Positions 17,961 through 26,220 of a stretch of DNA of 32,185 nucleotides are shown one piece after another. The DNA lies in the NCBI GenBank assembly GCA_913043275.1, contig CAJWLL010000026.1, positions 1-32,185 on the forward strand, read 5' to 3'. Both the position numbers and the translations under genes were made by a program. This DNA is from an uncultured Flavobacteriaceae bacterium (GTDB lineage Bacteria; Bacteroidota; Bacteroidia; Flavobacteriales; Flavobacteriaceae). Under the pieces are notes generated by a model. The model saw only the letters and a program-made list of their open reading frames with translations. It had not been told where the DNA came from and searched no databases. How positions within the stretch are numbered: the stretch's first letter is position 1; each line of letters starts with the position of its first letter.

Positions 17961-18422
17961 GTGCAAAAGCGAATCAATATACAAAACAAGAAGGCCCGGT
18001 TTGAATACGAGTTACTCGATCAATTTACTGCAGGAATTGTCTTGACTGGAACCGAGATCAAGTCTATTCGCAACAGTAAAGCATCCATTGCTGAAAGTTT
18101 TTGTGAATTCAACGAAAACGGTGAACTCTTTGCCGTCAACATGTATATTGAAGAATATGCCTTTGGCACTCGTTTTAATCATCGCCCAAGGGGTAGTAGA
18201 AAGCTTTTGCTTAAAAAAAGAGAATTAAACAAACTTTTCAAACAGGTGAAAAATTCCGGCTTGACCATTGTACCACTTAAGCTTTTCATCAACGAAAAAG
18301 GTTTTGCCAAAATGTTGATCGCTTTAGCTCGGGGGAAAAAACTTTACGATAAAAGAGAAGCCCTTAAAGATTTAGACAATAAAAGGGATTTAGATAGGAT
18401 TAAAAAAAATTTCAATAAATAG
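17961..18422 (+). CDS. smpB: SsrA-binding protein SmpB
   Basis: This small RNA-binding protein (153 aa) delivers tmRNA to stalled ribosomes for trans-translation. Family features are the N-terminal [31 protein letters not shown], the central YEEYAFG-type strand (here [22 protein letters not shown]) and a lysine-rich tail ending [11 protein letters not shown]. The start is GTG, preceded in frame by a stop four codons upstream. It sits 17 bases after clpB and is probably co-transcribed. The tmRNA gene itself is not in the window. Confidence 0.95.
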   Translation: MQKRINIQNKKARFEYELLDQFTAGIVLTGTEIKSIRNSKASIAESFCEFNENGELFAVNMYIEEYAFGTRFNHRPRGSRKLLLKKRELNKLFKQVKNSGLTIVPLKLFINEKGFAKMLIALARGKKLYDKREALKDLDNKRDLDRIKKNFNK

Positions 18423-18493
18423 TTTTTCTCACCAAATTATAGTGAACAACCTCAAATTAAAGATTATAAAAATTTTACAACACACAGTAAACC

Positions 18494-18537
18494 TGCTCTA
18501 ATCAATCCAAAAAACTACCGACGTAGAGCAATTTTTT
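18494..18537 (+). terminator. Candidate intrinsic terminator after smpB
   Basis: TGCTCTA (18494-18500) pairs perfectly with TAGAGCA (18524-18530) across a 23-base loop. A run of six T (18532-18537) follows almost immediately. The stem is short and the loop long, so it would be a modest terminator, but the position 72 bases after smpB fits. The remainder of the 263-base gap between smpB and pcm (18423-18685) holds one perfect palindrome and no recognisable gene. Confidence 0.4.
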
Positions 18538-18587
18538 AACAAAATTTATAAAATCGAAGAGTGAATATTCTTATCAGCTACGAAGCC

Positions 18588-18601
18588 TGAAGTATACTTC
18601 A
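18588..18601. repeat. 14-base perfect palindrome between smpB and pcm
   Basis: TGAAGTATACTTCA reads the same on both strands. Four further flanking bases on each side (GAAG at 18582-18585 and CTTC at 18603-18606) can also pair across a small internal loop. It lies between two convergent genes with no T-run beside it, so it is not an obvious terminator. It could be an operator-like site, a bidirectional hairpin or chance. Confidence 0.4.
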
Positions 18602-18685
18602 CCTTCCATCTTCAAACAATTGATATTGTCAAGAGCTATAAATTCAGTAAGGAAAATCCGATATTCACGAAGTACTTAACAAGCT

Positions 18686-19330
18686 CTATCTCTCATCCTT
18701 TAGCAAAGGGACAAATCTGAAATTCCCAAAGGTTTGTCGATCAAAGGTCTTTTCCCCTGTTCGCATATATCGGGTCATGACTTGGTCTTTCTCTCCCACA
18801 GGGATTACGAGTCTCCCTCCAATGGTCAATTGTTCCAACAAAGGTTTGGGTACTTGAGGCGCACCTGCAGTAACGATGATGGCATCAAAAGGTGCTTGAT
18901 CTGGTAAACCTTGGTAACCATCACCAAATATCACTTTTTTGGGATTTAACCCCAACTTTTTAAATAACAAAACAGTTGTTTTATATAACTCCAGTTGGCG
19001 TTCAATGGTATACACTTTTAGACCTTCAAGGGCGATTAAAATAGCTGTTTGATAGCCCGAACCCGTTCCGATTTCCAAAACTCGATCCCCTTTCTGAAGT
19101 TCCAGCAATTGGGTCTGAAAAGCTACGGTGTAAGGCTGTGATATGGTCTGATTAGCCGCAATGGGATAGGCTTTGTCAATATAGGAATACTCCTCCAAAC
19201 CCGAATCCATAAACAGATGACGGGGAACACTTCCAACAGCATTCAAAACCCTTTTGTCGTAGACTCCTTTCTCCTCTAACAATTTTACCAACTGTCTTCT
19301 TTGTCCTTGATGCTTGGTTGAATCAATCAT
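18686..19330 (-). CDS. pcm: Protein-L-isoaspartate O-methyltransferase
   Basis: This SAM-dependent enzyme methylates damaged isoaspartyl residues so that they can revert to aspartate. From the ATG at 19330 the protein is 214 aa. It shows the active-site block NQTISQPYTVAFQ (residues 60-72), the SAM-binding motif VLEIGTGSGYQ (84-94), a DAIIVTAGAP strand and GGRLVIPVG. An in-frame TTG at 19354 would add eight residues. I prefer the ATG because the family usually begins a few residues before KHQGxRRQLV and because a TACATTTG promoter box lies inside the longer version. It converges with smpB and diverges from the oxidoreductase gene. Confidence 0.93.
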   Translation of the reverse strand: MIDSTKHQGQRRQLVKLLEEKGVYDKRVLNAVGSVPRHLFMDSGLEEYSYIDKAYPIAANQTISQPYTVAFQTQLLELQKGDRVLEIGTGSGYQTAILIALEGLKVYTIERQLELYKTTVLLFKKLGLNPKKVIFGDGYQGLPDQAPFDAIIVTAGAPQVPKPLLEQLTIGGRLVIPVGEKDQVMTRYMRTGEKTFDRQTFGNFRFVPLLKDER

Positions 19331-19335
19331 GAGGA

Positions 19336-19343
19336 CAAATGTA
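19336..19343 (-). promoter_or_regulatory. Candidate -7 box of pcm, 5 bases from the ATG
   Basis: TACATTTG on the minus strand matches TAnnTTTG exactly and ends 5 bases before the pcm ATG. If used, transcription would begin at or next to the A of the start codon, giving a leaderless or nearly leaderless mRNA. No -33 TTG is seen. Confidence 0.35.
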
Positions 19344-19375
19344 ATTACTTCCAAAAAAAAATCAGAAAAAGATGG

Positions 19376-19383
19376 TATTTTTG
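19376..19383 (+). promoter_or_regulatory. Candidate -7 box of the Gfo/Idh/MocA gene
   Basis: TATTTTTG matches TAnnTTTG and ends 17 bases before the ATG at 19401, in the short divergent gap shared with pcm. No -33 TTG at normal spacing is visible. Confidence 0.4.
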
Positions 19384-19400
19384 ATTAAAAATTAAGTGCT

Positions 19401-20366
19401 ATGATAAAAGTCGGCGTCTTGGGTGCAGGACATTTGGGTAAAATTCATCTGCGTTTACTAGAGGCCTCTAAACGATACCAATTAGTGGGGTTTTATGATC
19501 AGGATAAAAAAAACACCAAGGCCTTAGCTAAAGAAAATGGCTATACCGCTTTTAAAAGTGAAGCCGATTTGATCCAAGCTTGCGATATGGTAGATATTGT
19601 CACTCCTACATTTTTCCACCATAAAAATGCCATAAATGCAATCCAAAAAGGAAAGCATATATTTATAGAAAAGCCTATTGCCAATAATGTTACCGAAGCC
19701 CTTGAAATTACCGAAATGGCTACAAAAAAAATGGTTCTTGGTCAGGTGGGACACGTAGAACGTTTTAATCCGGCTTTTAAGGCGGTAAAATCATCGATTA
19801 CCCACCCAAAATTTATAGAGTCCCATCGTTTGGCAGAATTCAATCCAAGAGGAACCGATGTTCCAGTGGTTTTAGATTTGATGATTCACGATATTGATGT
19901 ATTGTTGAGTGTTGTCGATGCCAAAGTAAAATCCGTATCCGCTTCTGGGGTGGCGGTAATAAGCTCCACCCCCGATATAACTAACGCAAGAATTGAGTTT
20001 GAAAACGGCTGTGTTGCCAACCTTACCGCAAGCAGGATTTCACTAAAAAAAATGCGTAAAACGCGCTTTTTCCAGAAAAACACTTATATCGCAGTAGATT
20101 TTCTAGAGAAAAAAGTCGAGGTAGTAAAAATGAAAAAAGCTCCAAAAAAACCGAAAGACTTTGCCATGATTCTTGAAAATGCACAGGGAGAAAAAAAACA
20201 AATCTATTTTGAAAATCCACGAATTGAAGATTCCAACGCCATACTGGAAGAGTTAGAGGTTTTTGCTGATGCCATCGAAAATAATGATCCAATTATTGTT
20301 CCTCTGGAAAGCGGAACCCGTGCTTTGAAACTTGCACATCAAATCATGGAATGTTGTAAATTTTAA
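19401..20366 (+). CDS. Gfo/Idh/MocA family oxidoreductase
   Basis: This is a 321-aa NAD(P)-dependent oxidoreductase. The N-terminal Rossmann fold has the dinucleotide motif GVLGAGHLG (residues 5-13) and the family signature EKPIANN with K91. The C-terminal half has the GQVGHVERFNPA segment and the HDIDVLLS motif typical of substrate-site His/Asp. Members act on sugars, sugar acids or amino-sugar nucleotides; the substrate here cannot be assigned. It is transcribed divergently from pcm and is separated from the next gene by 70 bases. Confidence 0.9.
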   Translation: MIKVGVLGAGHLGKIHLRLLEASKRYQLVGFYDQDKKNTKALAKENGYTAFKSEADLIQACDMVDIVTPTFFHHKNAINAIQKGKHIFIEKPIANNVTEALEITEMATKKMVLGQVGHVERFNPAFKAVKSSITHPKFIESHRLAEFNPRGTDVPVVLDLMIHDIDVLLSVVDAKVKSVSASGVAVISSTPDITNARIEFENGCVANLTASRISLKKMRKTRFFQKNTYIAVDFLEKKVEVVKMKKAPKKPKDFAMILENAQGEKKQIYFENPRIEDSNAILEELEVFADAIENNDPIIVPLESGTRALKLAHQIMECCKF

Positions 20367-20424
20367 ATGCTTTAATTCAACTTCAATTTCAATTCATTCT
20401 TTAAAAAATACTCTGTGAAAATTG

Positions 20425-20432
20425 TAAGTTTG
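20425..20432 (+). promoter_or_regulatory. Candidate -7 box of the YggS-type gene, 4 bases from the ATG
   Basis: TAAGTTTG matches TAnnTTTG exactly and ends 4 bases before the ATG at 20437, implying a transcript that begins at about the start codon. No TTG is present 17-23 bases upstream. Confidence 0.35.
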
Positions 20433-20436
20433 TATT

Positions 20437-21087
20437 ATGAATATAGCAGAAAATATTTCTAGGATAATCAAGGAGATACCCCCATCAGTCCAACTGGTGG
20501 CTGTTTCTAAAACTAAATCCAATGAGGAAGTAATGCAAGCTTATGATGCAGGACAAAGGATTTTTGGAGAAAACAAAATCCAAGACATGAACCTCAAACA
20601 TGAGGAGCTACCTAAAGACATACAATGGCATATGATAGGTCATGTGCAATCCAACAAAGTCAAGTATATGGCACCCTATGTTAGTTTGATCCACGGTGTC
20701 GATAGCCTGAAGCTGTTAAAGGAAATAAACAAGCAAGCCAATAAAAACAACCGTGTTATTCCCTGTCTACTACAAATTCATATTGCCGAGGAAGACAGCA
20801 AGTTTGGACTGTCTACCGAGGAATCTCAGGAAATTATTAAACTTTCTAAAGACCTCCGCAGTGTCAAAATTAAAGGACTGATGGGAATGGCTAGCTTCAC
20901 CAAAAAAGAAAACCAAGTTGCAAAGGAATTTTTGGGACTCAAAAGTCTATACGATAAATTTATACAACAAAATATACCACTAGAAATCCTCTCGATGGGG
21001 ATGAGCGGGGATTATCCAATCGCTATCCAAAAAGGCAGCAATATGATCCGCGTGGGCAGTCAAATTTTTGGAACTCGAAACTATTAA
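20437..21087 (+). CDS. YggS family PLP homeostasis protein
   Basis: This 216-aa protein has the alanine-racemase N-terminal-like fold and binds pyridoxal phosphate, helping to balance the B6 vitamers and amino-acid pools. The PLP lysine is K25 in VAVSKTKS. Further family blocks are FGENKIQDM, IQWHMIGHVQSNKVK, IHGVDSLKLL, GLMGMASF and the phosphate-binding SMGMSGDYPIAIQKGSNMIRVG, given here as separate parts of one C-terminal region. The length is typical. It heads a tight plus-strand run, the nuclease gene starting 2 bases after its stop. Confidence 0.93.
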   Translation: MNIAENISRIIKEIPPSVQLVAVSKTKSNEEVMQAYDAGQRIFGENKIQDMNLKHEELPKDIQWHMIGHVQSNKVKYMAPYVSLIHGVDSLKLLKEINKQANKNNRVIPCLLQIHIAEEDSKFGLSTEESQEIIKLSKDLRSVKIKGLMGMASFTKKENQVAKEFLGLKSLYDKFIQQNIPLEILSMGMSGDYPIAIQKGSNMIRVGSQIFGTRNY

Positions 21088-21089
21088 TC

Positions 21090-22472
21090 ATGTACGCCAT
21101 TGTTGACATTGAAACCACCGGAGGTGAATATAATAAAGAGGGTATTACCGAAATTGCCGTTTATAAACACGATGGATTAAAAGTGACCGATCAATTTATT
21201 AGTCTGCTCAATCCGGAAAAGACCATACAGCCTTTTGTCGAAAAACTTACAGGTATTAATAGCAAGATGTTGCGAAATGCTCCTCGGTTTTTTGAAGTGG
21301 CCAAACGCATCATAGAAATCACCGAAAACTGTCTTATTGTAGCCCATAATGCAGATTTTGACTACCGAATACTCAGAACCGAATTTAAGCGCTTGGGGTA
21401 TAACTTCGAAAGAGACTCCCTTTGCACCATTAAACTTTCCCAAAAACTTCTGCCAGATATGGAATCTTACAAACTAGGCAATCTAGTTCGTTTACTTGGT
21501 ATCCCCTTAAGAAGCCATCATCGTGCCAAGGACGATGCCTTGGCTACGGTCAAGCTCTTTGAGTTACTCCTTGAAAAAGATAGTAGAAAGGAGGTAGTGA
21601 GGTCACAAATCAACTCCATAAACACCAATAAATCCACGTCAAAACACCTTTCCATTATCGAAGAATTACCCTCAGTTTCAGGAGTTTACTACATTCACAA
21701 TGACATGGGTGATTTACTATATATCGGTAAAGGTAAAAACATCCAAAAAAGAGTAAGAAGGCATCTTATTGGGACAGATTACAAATCGAAGGAAATTAAA
21801 AAAAAGCTCCATAAAGTTAATTTTGAAATCACCGGCAGTGAACTAATTGCTATTCTAAAAGAGCAACATGAAATCAAAAAAAATCAACCCCAAATGAATA
21901 AAGACAGACACTACCGTCTTTACCCTATAGGAATAAGAATTGATAAAAAAAGTTTTTACCACCAACTCGTATTGGAGCAAGTCAGAAACAACAAAGACTA
22001 CCTACTTGTATTTAAAAATGGACGTGTCGCCAAGCAAACCTTTACCCAGTGGGTGAAAACCTACCAACTCTTTCATAATTTTTCCACTCTACAGGATCCT
22101 GATAGAGACTGTTATGTCAATAAAAATGACAAATGCAAAGACACTTGTTTGGAAGAAGAAACCCCACAAATATACAACCAAAGACTCAAGCAAATCGAAG
22201 AAAAAAACAAATATCCTTATGACAATTTTCTAATTATAGGAAATGGAAGAAAAGATGCAGAATGGAGCTTTATATATATTGAAAATCAATGTTTTAAAGG
22301 TTATGGTTTTTACGAAATAAATCACCAAATCAACAACAAAGAAAAAATCCTTAACCGTATGATCGCCATGGATAATAATTCTGATTTCCGTGCACTAATT
22401 AGGGTCGATATCAAAAAAAATAAATATATAAAATTAATACCTTTGGGAGAATCCTTAGATAATCCTCATTAA
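21090..22472 (+). CDS. DnaQ-like exonuclease fused to GIY-YIG nuclease domain
   Basis: This is a 460-aa fusion. Residues 1-165 form a DEDDh 3'-5' exonuclease like DNA polymerase III epsilon (D6 and E8 in VDIETTG, D91 in HNADFDYR, H144 and D149 in HHRAKDDA). Residues 195-275 form a GIY-YIG endonuclease domain of UvrC/Cho type (GVYYIHN, LLYIGKGKNIQKRVRRH, then a Glu-rich helix and NQPQMN). The remaining 185 residues have no named domain. They contain C341, C349 and C353 in a C-x7-C-x3-C pattern that recalls the iron-sulfur cysteines of UvrC. Such fusions probably act in DNA repair, nicking and trimming damaged strands. The gene follows the YggS-type gene by 2 bases. Confidence 0.88.
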   Translation: MYAIVDIETTGGEYNKEGITEIAVYKHDGLKVTDQFISLLNPEKTIQPFVEKLTGINSKMLRNAPRFFEVAKRIIEITENCLIVAHNADFDYRILRTEFKRLGYNFERDSLCTIKLSQKLLPDMESYKLGNLVRLLGIPLRSHHRAKDDALATVKLFELLLEKDSRKEVVRSQINSINTNKSTSKHLSIIEELPSVSGVYYIHNDMGDLLYIGKGKNIQKRVRRHLIGTDYKSKEIKKKLHKVNFEITGSELIAILKEQHEIKKNQPQMNKDRHYRLYPIGIRIDKKSFYHQLVLEQVRNNKDYLLVFKNGRVAKQTFTQWVKTYQLFHNFSTLQDPDRDCYVNKNDKCKDTCLEEETPQIYNQRLKQIEEKNKYPYDNFLIIGNGRKDAEWSFIYIENQCFKGYGFYEINHQINNKEKILNRMIAMDNNSDFRALIRVDIKKNKYIKLIPLGESLDNPH

Positions 22473-22482
22473 TAATAACCCA

Positions 22483-23304
22483 TTGATTTACAAGAATTTT
22501 AAACACCGATTACACGAAATCATTTACGAGGCGGATACTAGAGCCGGTAAATTTTTTGATGTGGTTTTACTCTTCTTCATTCTTTCCAGTGTCGCATTAG
22601 TTGCCTTAGAGAGCGTTAATAGGATAGATGAAAAATATCACGACCAACTTGATAACGCTGAATGGATCATCACCATTATCTTCTCGCTAGAATACATTTT
22701 TCGGATCATATCGATCAATAAACCTTCCAAATACATTTTTAGTGCCTTCGGCATCATCGATTTTATAGCTATCGTACCAAAATACATCTCCCTTTTTTTT
22801 GTGGGCACTCAGTCACTGCTTGTTCTTAGAGCACTTCGTCTATTAAGGGTTTTTAGAATTCTAAAACTCACCCAATTTGTGGGAGAATCTAATGCGCTTG
22901 TCAAAGCCCTTGCCCGAAGCAAAACCAAAATATTGGTCTTCATGTTCAGTGTAGTGGTTTTGTGTATAATTTTTGGAACCATCATGTATATGGTTGAGGA
23001 CGACGAAAGTGGATTTACCAGTATTCCCCGAAGCATCTATTGGTGTATAGTTACACTAACAACTGTTGGCTATGGTGATATTGCACCCGAAAGTCCTTTG
23101 GGGCAATTTATCGCCTCGATAATCATGGTCTTGGGCTATGGTATAATTGCCGTTCCCACAGGTATCATTTCGGCCGAATTTACTTCACAAGCTTTTAACA
23201 TCGACCACAATACACAATCCTGTCCCTATTGCATGACCACACAACATAAAGACGAAGCTAAATATTGTCATCAATGCGGTGAAATCCTAAATAATATTGA
23301 ATAA
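22483..23304 (+). CDS. Voltage-gated-type potassium channel with C-terminal zinc ribbon
   Basis: This is a 273-aa ion channel with six membrane helices. The fourth is an Arg-rich voltage-sensor segment (RALRLLRVFRILK, about 116-128). The pore loop carries the K+ filter TLTTVGYGD (191-199). The short cytoplasmic tail ends in a two-knuckle zinc ribbon with cysteines 247, 250, 262 and 265. The start is TTG, ten bases after the nuclease stop; no ATG is available before the last membrane helices. Its 3' end overlaps miaA by 8 bases. Selectivity for K+ follows from the filter; gating is not shown by the sequence. Confidence 0.9.
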   Translation: MIYKNFKHRLHEIIYEADTRAGKFFDVVLLFFILSSVALVALESVNRIDEKYHDQLDNAEWIITIIFSLEYIFRIISINKPSKYIFSAFGIIDFIAIVPKYISLFFVGTQSLLVLRALRLLRVFRILKLTQFVGESNALVKALARSKTKILVFMFSVVVLCIIFGTIMYMVEDDESGFTSIPRSIYWCIVTLTTVGYGDIAPESPLGQFIASIIMVLGYGIIAVPTGIISAEFTSQAFNIDHNTQSCPYCMTTQHKDEAKYCHQCGEILNNIE

Positions 23305-24193
23305 ACAACTCCTTTATATTGCAGGACCAACAGCAGTGGGAAAAACAGCTTTAAGTGTAGCACTTGCAAAGCATTTAAAAACCGAGATTGTTTCCTGTGA
23401 CGCCAGGCAGTGCTATAAAGAAATGACTATTGGTACTGCCGTTCCAACTTTGGAAGAACAGCAGGGTGTTGCCCACCACTTCATTCAAAATAAAAGCATC
23501 CATTGTCATTTTGACGCAGGCGATTTTCAAAAAGAAGGCTTGATCCTGCTGAATCAATTGTTTAAAAAACATGATATACTCATTATGGTAGGTGGTTCAG
23601 GACTCTTCGCCAAAGCTCTAATAGAGGGGTTAGATGATTTCCCTGAAGTATCTCAAAGATCAATAGATAAAGTAGGTAGACTTTATAAAACCTACGGTTT
23701 GGAGGGCTTACAAAAAGCATTGTCAGAAAAAGACCCCGAGTATTTTAAGACTGTAGATCTTATGAACCCCCGACGGCTTATTCGCGCATTGGAGGTTTAC
23801 GAATCAGCCCATAAGCCCTATTCCTCTTTTTTTGGAAAATCGACTAAAGACCGTTCTTTTATAACCAGAACTCTATTGCTGACACTGCCCAGAGCTCAAC
23901 TCTATAAACGTATTAACCAGCGAGCTAAACTTATGGTTAAGGATGGATTGGAAAAGGAAGCCCAAAACCTCTATGCCTATAAAAACCTATCTACTCTAAA
24001 AACAGTAGGCTATCAAGAATGGTTTGATCACTTTGATGGAAAATACTCCCGGGAAAAAGCCATTTCAGAAATCCAAAAAAATACCCGGCACTACTCTAAA
24101 AGACAAATGACTTGGTTTCATAGAATGGATACATGCGCTCTAACAATGGGAGAGTTTAATCAGACTTTAGAGCAGGCAATCCAACTAATTTAG
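23297..24193 (+). CDS. miaA: tRNA dimethylallyltransferase
   Basis: MiaA adds a dimethylallyl group to A37 of tRNAs reading UNN codons. The P-loop GPTAVGKT sits at residues 10-17. It is followed by the substrate-binding block SCDARQCYKEMTIGTAVPT, the GGSGLFAKAL motif, NPRRLIRALEVYE, and the C-terminal KTVGYQEW and NTRHYSKRQMTWFHR blocks. The length of 298 aa is usual. The start is TTG, forced by a stop three codons upstream and a P-loop only nine residues in; it overlaps the channel gene by 8 bases. It converges with purC. Confidence 0.95.
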   Translation: MNKQLLYIAGPTAVGKTALSVALAKHLKTEIVSCDARQCYKEMTIGTAVPTLEEQQGVAHHFIQNKSIHCHFDAGDFQKEGLILLNQLFKKHDILIMVGGSGLFAKALIEGLDDFPEVSQRSIDKVGRLYKTYGLEGLQKALSEKDPEYFKTVDLMNPRRLIRALEVYESAHKPYSSFFGKSTKDRSFITRTLLLTLPRAQLYKRINQRAKLMVKDGLEKEAQNLYAYKNLSTLKTVGYQEWFDHFDGKYSREKAISEIQKNTRHYSKRQMTWFHRMDTCALTMGEFNQTLEQAIQLI

Positions 24194-24230
24194 GTATAAC
24201 TGTATTACTTTCAATTGACTAAAAGAAGTA

Positions 24231-25181
24231 TTAGAGTCCCTTCAGGTATTCCAAAATATTTTCCTCAATACGTTGGTTAATATTGGAGGTGTCCGCTTTT
24301 ATAAAATTTTCTCCGGTTATATTTTCATATAGCTCGATATAGCGATCTGAGACAGAAGTGATGTATTCGTTAGACATAAAAGGAACCTTCTGTCCTTCTA
24401 AACCTTGAAAACCATTGGAAATCAACCACTGGCGAACAAACTCTTTCGATAATTGTTTTTGAGGCATACCCTCAGCTTTTCTGGCACCATAGCCATCAGA
24501 ATAGAAATAACGAGAAGAATCGGGCGTATGAATTTCGTCGATTAATATGATTTTTCCATTGGAATTTTTCCCGAATTCGTATTTGGTATCCACCAAAATC
24601 AAATTCTGTTTTTCAGCTATTTCGGTTCCTCTTTGAAAAAGAGAACGGGTATATTCTTCCAATTTACAATAGTCAACTTCACTAACTATACCTTTCTGAA
24701 TGATGGAATCACGGGAAATGTCCTCATCGTGTCCTTCTGCTGCTTTAGTAGAAGGCGTGATGATTGGATTGGGAAAAGCATCGTTTTCGTTCATGCACTC
24801 AGGCATTTCTACTCCGCAAATAGTTCGCTTGCCATCTTTGTATTCCCTTGCAGCATGACCTGAGAGATAACCTCTAATAACCATTTCAACTTTAAAGGGT
24901 TTACAGCGTTGACCAATAGTCACATTGGGGTCTGGTGTTGCGGTCAACCAGTTGGGAACTATATCTTCTGTTGCTGCCATCATTTTTGTTGCTATTTGGT
25001 TAAGGATTTGTCCTTTATAGGGAATCCCTCTAGGCATAACTACATCAAAAGCCGACAGTCGATCAGAAGCCACCATGACTAGTAGATCATCTTTAAGCTC
25101 GAAAACTTCTCTGACTTTTCCATTGTAGTGAGAAAGTTGACCAGGAAAATGAAAATCACAATGGATTAATGTATTAATCAA
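24231..25181 (-). CDS. purC: Phosphoribosylaminoimidazole-succinocarboxamide (SAICAR) synthase
   Basis: PurC joins aspartate to CAIR with ATP in purine synthesis. Features are the N-terminal [11 protein letters not shown], the [18 protein letters not shown] block, the [17 protein letters not shown] block, [11 protein letters not shown], and [17 protein letters not shown] near the middle. At 316 aa it is the longer Bacteroidota form. The start is TTG, with no in-frame ATG between it and a stop four codons upstream. It begins 5 bases after phoH, so the two form an operon. An inverted repeat sits directly over the start codon. Confidence 0.95.
   Translation of the reverse strand: MINTLIHCDFHFPGQLSHYNGKVREVFELKDDLLVMVASDRLSAFDVVMPRGIPYKGQILNQIATKMMAATEDIVPNWLTATPDPNVTIGQRCKPFKVEMVIRGYLSGHAAREYKDGKRTICGVEMPECMNENDAFPNPIITPSTKAAEGHDEDISRDSIIQKGIVSEVDYCKLEEYTRSLFQRGTEIAEKQNLILVDTKYEFGKNSNGKIILIDEIHTPDSSRYFYSDGYGARKAEGMPQKQLSKEFVRQWLISNGFQGLEGQKVPFMSNEYITSVSDRYIELYENITGENFIKADTSNINQRIEENILEYLKGL
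25164..25179. repeat. Inverted repeat covering the purC start
   Basis: GATTAAT (25164-25170) and ATTAATC (25173-25179) form a perfect 7-base inverted repeat with a 2-base spacer. It covers the first codons of purC and touches its TTG start. A hairpin with so small a loop would be strained, so it is more likely a protein site or chance. Confidence 0.3.
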
Positions 25182-25186
25182 TATAA

Positions 25187-26140
25187 TTAATTATGATGTT
25201 CTATACGTTTGTAGGCATCTATTACTTTTTTTACCAAAGAATGGCGGATCACGTCTTTTTGGTCCAAGGAAATGATACTAATACCTTCGGTTTCTTTAAG
25301 CATCAAGAGGGCTTCTTTAAGACCAGAAATTACCTTGCGGGGCAAATCAATCTGACCAGGGTCGCCCGTTACCATAAACTTGGCATTACGACCCATGCGG
25401 GTCAAAAACATTTTCATTTGGGCGTGAGTTGTGTTCTGGGCTTCGTCTAAAATTACAAAGGCATTGTCCAAAGTCCGACCGCGCATAAAAGCCAAAGGCG
25501 CAATTTGAATCGTCTCGTTTTCAATATGAGTCTTAAGTTTTTCATTTGGAATCATATCCCTAAGGGCATCGTATAGAGGTTGCATATAAGGGTCTAATTT
25601 TTCTTTCAAGTCCCCAGGAAGAAAACCTAAGTTCTCCCCTGCCTCTATAGCCGGACGGGTCAGTATAATTCTTTTGACTTGCTTGTCTTTCAAGGCTTTA
25701 ACTGCTAGAGCTACCCCAGTATAGGTTTTACCTGTTCCCGCAGGGCCAATGGCAAAAATCATATCATTATTTTTCGAGGCCTTTAATAAGCGCTGCTGAT
25801 TGTTACTCAAAGCTTTGATCATCTTTCCACCAACACCATGAAGGATGAAATTATCTTTATCAGAAGATGAATTAAAATTGGGGGGGGAACTGGCGTAAAC
25901 GACGCGTTCGATGACCTGCTCGTTTAGGTTGTTAAATTCACCCAAATAGGTGATCAGCATGTCAACACGTTTTTCGAAATCCTCAAGTATAGATTCTTTA
26001 CCAAAGGCTTTAATAGCGCTACCTCTAGCGATAATTTTTAACTTGGGAAAATAATATCTTAATTTTTCAATATTGATGTTTTGATGCCCGAAAAAATCTT
26101 GAGGATTAACCTCAGAAAGTTCAATTTTTATTTCGTTCAA
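25187..26140 (-). CDS. phoH: PhoH family ATPase
   Basis: This is a 317-aa PhoH-like P-loop ATPase, related to the helicase core and thought to act on RNA. Walker A is GPAGTGKT at residues 132-139 and Walker B is in [12 protein letters not shown]; further blocks are [20 protein letters not shown] and [11 protein letters not shown]. The N-terminal [21 protein letters not shown] module is usual for the group. The start is TTG: an in-frame stop lies four codons upstream and the next ATG is 60 residues in. It leads purC by 5 bases. Confidence 0.93.
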   Translation of the reverse strand: MNEIKIELSEVNPQDFFGHQNINIEKLRYYFPKLKIIARGSAIKAFGKESILEDFEKRVDMLITYLGEFNNLNEQVIERVVYASSPPNFNSSSDKDNFILHGVGGKMIKALSNNQQRLLKASKNNDMIFAIGPAGTGKTYTGVALAVKALKDKQVKRIILTRPAIEAGENLGFLPGDLKEKLDPYMQPLYDALRDMIPNEKLKTHIENETIQIAPLAFMRGRTLDNAFVILDEAQNTTHAQMKMFLTRMGRNAKFMVTGDPGQIDLPRKVISGLKEALLMLKETEGISIISLDQKDVIRHSLVKKVIDAYKRIEHHN

Positions 26141-26188
26141 AGGATAGTCAATTAAAAAAAATTAATTTTGTTTTAAAATGTTTATTTT

Positions 26189-26196
26189 CAAATTTA
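26189..26196 (-). promoter_or_regulatory. Candidate -7 box of phoH-purC
   Basis: TAAATTTG on the minus strand matches TAnnTTTG and lies 48 bases before the phoH start. The shared divergent gap (26141-26220) also holds TAATTTTG on the plus strand (26163-26170), 50 bases before the next gene. Neither has a clear -33 TTG. Confidence 0.35.
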
Positions 26197-26220
26197 AATA
26201 ATTTTATTCACTAAACTTCT

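Noticed and set aside
18423-18685. A tmRNA or small RNA gene in the gap beside smpB
   Set aside because: No tRNA-like end with CCA or T-loop is seen and the gap is shorter than a tmRNA; only a weak terminator and a palindrome are present.
19331-19354. Eight extra N-terminal residues of Pcm from a TTG at 19354
   Set aside because: The added residues are not typical of the family and contain the likely -7 box; the ATG at 19330 matches the usual family start.
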